Below, piece after piece: positions 61,353 to 64,000 of a stretch of DNA of 64,000 bases. A program made the translations under genes and the position numbers. Source of the DNA: Aquanectria penicillioides (lineage: Eukaryota > Ascomycota > Sordariomycetes > Hypocreales > Nectriaceae). The notes beneath the pieces were generated by a model that did no database searches, was not told the origin of the DNA, and worked only from the letters and a program-made list of their open reading frames with translations. The stretch spans positions 1,488,001 through 1,552,000 of the forward strand of contig PYIU01000007.1 of NCBI GenBank assembly GCA_003415625.1, written 5' to 3'. Numbering within the stretch: the first letter of the stretch is position 1; the number at the start of each line of letters is the position of its first letter.

Positions 61353-64000
61353 ATGTCCTCCAACAGCAAGTGGCCTGATTTCCGTCTTGCTTCGACACTT
61401 TGGTCTCTCGTGGGCTCCCAGTCCGGTGGACCTGACAAACCGACTCTTAGCGACACCCCCTCCCAGCCCAAGAATCACGACGGTGAACAACACGGAGAGC
61501 TTCCTGTTGACGAGCGCGACGACAAGTGGAACGGGTCGCACAAGGGTGCACACGCGATGATGGACTCAGAGGCACAGCCAATTGACGGGATGGAGAGCTT
61601 TGATAACTTCGAACACGATGCCCAAGTCGAAGACGCGCCAGATCACGATCACGATGCCGACTTTGGAGCCCTCGAGATGTTCGACAGCAACGCTACCGAA
61701 GCACCATATTCATCTCAGATAAATACGACGGTCTTCACCGACACCAGCAAGGCGCCCGAGGCAGTCATGGATGATGCGCCAACCCCATCGCAGTCGAGAA
61801 GGTCAAAGCGTGAAAAAAAGGATCGAAAGAAGAAAGGGGTATCCCAGGAAGATGATTCTCTTCAGTCACCAGCAGAAGAAGATACTTCTCGCAAGCACAA
61901 GAAGTCGAAGAAAAAGTCTATCTTGCCGACCGAGATTCCCGATAGCGTCCCTACCGAAGATGCCCCGAGCGCCGAACAGCAACTGTTGTTGGACATCGAT
62001 AGTGCCCCGAATGCTCATTCGATCGAAGAGGCCGCTGAGCCATCTTCTCAGACAAAGCGCAAGCGCAAATCGTCTGATGCTGCAGAAGGAAAACTCCGAA
62101 AGAAGAGGAGGTCCCATGACCACGTAATTGAAGCTTCACAAGACGTGATACAGGGAACACCCGACAATGAAACATCTAATGGCCTGCCTAGCTATTCACG
62201 TGAGGCTCCATCTCAAGACAATAGTTTTGCTCCCAACGCGTCTGCCGACGCGATGGATGTTGACCCTGAGTCGAATGCGCAAACCAACCAAGTCGGCTCA
62301 CCTGGTGACAAAGACCTGGGAACCGATTCCCATGCAATCAACGGATCTGGTGCGAATGGTGGGACGGAAGGCGATCGGGATGTAGAAAGCCTCGCCAGAG
62401 AGGCCTGGAATGAGCATGTCAATGGTCAGGGCCAAGTTGAAGATGACGTCTACGACGTCCCTGGAAGTCCTATTGACACTCCGCACCCTCCTAGCAGCAA
62501 CACTAAGCGTCCTCGATCCACCAGACCAAAGAAGGCCAAGCCTACCTACTTTGAAAAGTCTCCATCTCCTGAGAAGGACGGCGCACTTGCTGACTTGCCA
62601 TCGCCGTCAGCGCTGACACCCAAGCCACGACGTCGAGCACAGAAAGCTTCCAACAAGAGAAAGTCGGAAGCCAATCGTGCACGGATGGCCCAGTCCATAG
62701 ATGACGACGAGGTTGGAGAAGATGGACTGCCTCAACGCCGAAATCGCATGGCCGGTTACACTCAGGGTCGATTTAGCGACGATGAGCTGAGCCGTATTGC
62801 CATGGCAGTCGAGAGCTTCCGATCGGAGCATAACATGGCTCAACACGCGGTCAACGAAATGATCCACGCCCCTGGAGGAACAACTGCTGGAGATGATCAT
62901 GCGGCTCTCTGGACTCGCGTTTTCGCGACGTGCCCTGACCGCCATCGTCAAAAGATCATCAACATCACCCGAAAGAAGTTCCACAACTTTGTTGCTCGAG
63001 GAACTTGGACGCCAGAGCAGGACGCTGAGCTTCGCGATCTCATCGAGGTCCATGGAACCAAGTGGTCCAAGATTGCCGCAATCATCAACCGTCACCCAGA
63101 AGATCTTCGCGATCGTTATCGTAACTACATTGTCTGTGGTGATTCCCAGCGAAAGGACGCTTGGGATGAGGATGAAGAAGCCAATCTCACCCAGTATGTC
63201 ATGGAAGCCATGGGCGCCATTGATGAACTGCGCCGAATCCAGCCAAGCAGAGAGCTTCTCAAGAAACCATACGAAGAACTCATCGACTGGCAGAACATCA
63301 GCGAGCGCATGCTGCGAACTCGCAGTCGTCTTCAGTGTATCACGAAGTGGAAGGCGATGAACATCAAGACCCACGGGAAAGATAAGCTGGTCTCCCACGA
63401 ACCCGATGCATCAATCTCATTCCGCTTGGAGAAGGCTCGTCGACAGATTGCTGATATGCCCGAGGAAGAAAGATATCGTCTTGTCCTCGCCATCAACCGT
63501 GCATCTGTTTCTGATGAGTCTAAGATTCCTTGGCAGCGATTGGTTGATAAGCAATTCCGGAATAGCTGGCACCGCCACACGCAAATGCTGCTTTGGCGAC
63601 GTCTGAAGCAGACCATACCTGGATGGGAAGATATGACAGTACGCGACTGTGCCCAGTATCTGGTTGATCAATACAACCAGACTGGAGAGCTTCCCGAAGT
63701 TGGGGATGGTATCTATGATGACCCCGAAGAGACGGAATTCCTTGGAACAATACCCGCGACAGCCACGGCTAACGGAGCGTCTCACACCGGAAATCACATC
63801 AGTGATGAGTATGTTCAAAACTCTGATGTCGAGGTGAGGGTGAGGTCGATGATGAGTCGAAGATGGATATCGAACAGGTTGGTGTTCCCGACGAGAATAT
63901 CCAGCCTGATTTGCCGATTGCCCCGATGGAACCCTTGCTTCACCACCAGCCTGAAGACGAAGCTGAGCTTGAAGCTGTCATGTCTCTTGAGGAAGCGATC
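61353..64000 (+). CDS. Myb/SANT DNA-binding protein, Reb1/TTF-I-like (partial)
   Basis: Starts at the ATG of MSSNSKWPDFRLASTLWSLV and runs off the right edge. Residues 1-~450 are acidic, Ser-rich and disordered with lysine clusters (SKREKKDRKKK, KHKKSKKKS, KRKRKSS) that can act as nuclear signals. The DNA-binding part lies at about bases 62960-63640: RGTWTPEQDAELRDLIEVHG with KWSKIAAIINRHPEDLRDRY is a classic Myb repeat. It is followed by a second, divergent repeat (DAWDEDEEANLTQYVMEAM) and IPWQRLVDKQFRNSWHRHTQ. This tandem layout is that of Reb1 and TTF-I, which bind rDNA terminators and promoters, stop RNA polymerase I and block replication forks. Near 63833 the frame must gain one base (GAGGTGAGG to GAGGGTGAGG) to continue into the acidic tail GEGEVDDESKMDIEQVGVPD. 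The other frame stays open but is basic and implausible. Confidence 0.85.
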   Translation, partial: MSSNSKWPDFRLASTLWSLVGSQSGGPDKPTLSDTPSQPKNHDGEQHGELPVDERDDKWNGSHKGAHAMMDSEAQPIDGMESFDNFEHDAQVEDAPDHDHDADFGALEMFDSNATEAPYSSQINTTVFTDTSKAPEAVMDDAPTPSQSRRSKREKKDRKKKGVSQEDDSLQSPAEEDTSRKHKKSKKKSILPTEIPDSVPTEDAPSAEQQLLLDIDSAPNAHSIEEAAEPSSQTKRKRKSSDAAEGKLRKKRRSHDHVIEASQDVIQGTPDNETSNGLPSYSREAPSQDNSFAPNASADAMDVDPESNAQTNQVGSPGDKDLGTDSHAINGSGANGGTEGDRDVESLAREAWNEHVNGQGQVEDDVYDVPGSPIDTPHPPSSNTKRPRSTRPKKAKPTYFEKSPSPEKDGALADLPSPSALTPKPRRRAQKASNKRKSEANRARMAQSIDDDEVGEDGLPQRRNRMAGYTQGRFSDDELSRIAMAVESFRSEHNMAQHAVNEMIHAPGGTTAGDDHAALWTRVFATCPDRHRQKIINITRKKFHNFVARGTWTPEQDAELRDLIEVHGTKWSKIAAIINRHPEDLRDRYRNYIVCGDSQRKDAWDEDEEANLTQYVMEAMGAIDELRRIQPSRELLKKPYEELIDWQNISERMLRTRSRLQCITKWKAMNIKTHGKDKLVSHEPDASISFRLEKARRQIADMPEEERYRLVLAINRASVSDESKIPWQRLVDKQFRNSWHRHTQMLLWRRLKQTIPGWEDMTVRDCAQYLVDQYNQTGELPEVGDGIYDDPEETEFLGTIPATATANGASHTGNHISDEYVQNSDVEVRVRSMMSRRWISNRLVFPTRISSLICRLPRWNPCFTTSLKTKLSLKLSCLLRKR

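Overview
The window comes from a filamentous ascomycete (Pezizomycotina, most likely a sordariomycete). The evidence is short GT-AG introns of about 45-145 nt, two HET-domain genes, an NADPH oxidase of the NoxA type, a Zn2Cys6 regulator, and Ser/Thr-rich GPI or single-pass wall proteins. ATG is used as the start throughout, so GTG/TTG-initiated frames were ignored and gene starts were moved to an ATG.

Layout, left to right. 1-3.4 kb: frameshifted 3' end of an unrecognised gene, then a small Cys-rich protein among 7-nt minisatellites. 3.4-5.3 kb (-): a four-exon LrgA/LrgB fusion membrane protein. 6.3-8.1 kb (-): first HET-domain gene. 9.0-10.0 kb (+): a putative small secreted protein overlapping a possible two-exon gene. 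10.5-11.9 kb (+): mitochondrial glutaryl-CoA dehydrogenase. 13.5-14.5 kb (+): five-exon Ubc4/5-type E2. 17.8-19.6 kb (+): NoxA, after a 3.2 kb gene-free stretch. 24.1-25.6 kb (+): Mid2-like surface sensor. 27.5-29.3 kb (+): five-exon MFS anion permease of the Dal5 group. 29.6-32.7 kb (-): second HET gene with a small upstream coding segment that may be its N-terminus. 34.6-36.3 kb (+): GPI-type protein and a Dabb-domain protein. 37.4-38.7 kb (+): conserved-looking disordered protein. 40.4-42.6 kb (-): AT-hook plus Zn2Cys6 transcription factor carrying a one-base frameshift. 42.6-52.8 kb: about 10 kb in which I find no gene. 52.8-57.4 kb (-): a 1,475-codon disordered protein with one in-frame TAG. 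58.7-60.8 kb (+): membrane-anchored P-loop ATPase, probably mitochondrial. 61.4 kb to the end (+): Myb/SANT DNA-binding protein resembling Reb1/TTF-I, cut by the window edge and carrying another one-base frameshift.

The genes do not form a biosynthetic cluster. They are housekeeping (E2, GCDH, Reb1-like), signalling and surface (NoxA, Mid2-like, GPI protein, MFS) and self-recognition (two HET) genes mixed together. The features most worth following are three one-base frameshifts at G/C runs, the isolated TAG inside a long coding frame, the HET gene with an in-frame upstream exon, the compact secreted-protein locus at 9.0-9.3 kb, and the large gene-free upstream region of the AT-hook/Zn2Cys6 regulator. 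No virus, CRISPR array, intact transposon, tRNA or rRNA gene was recognised.
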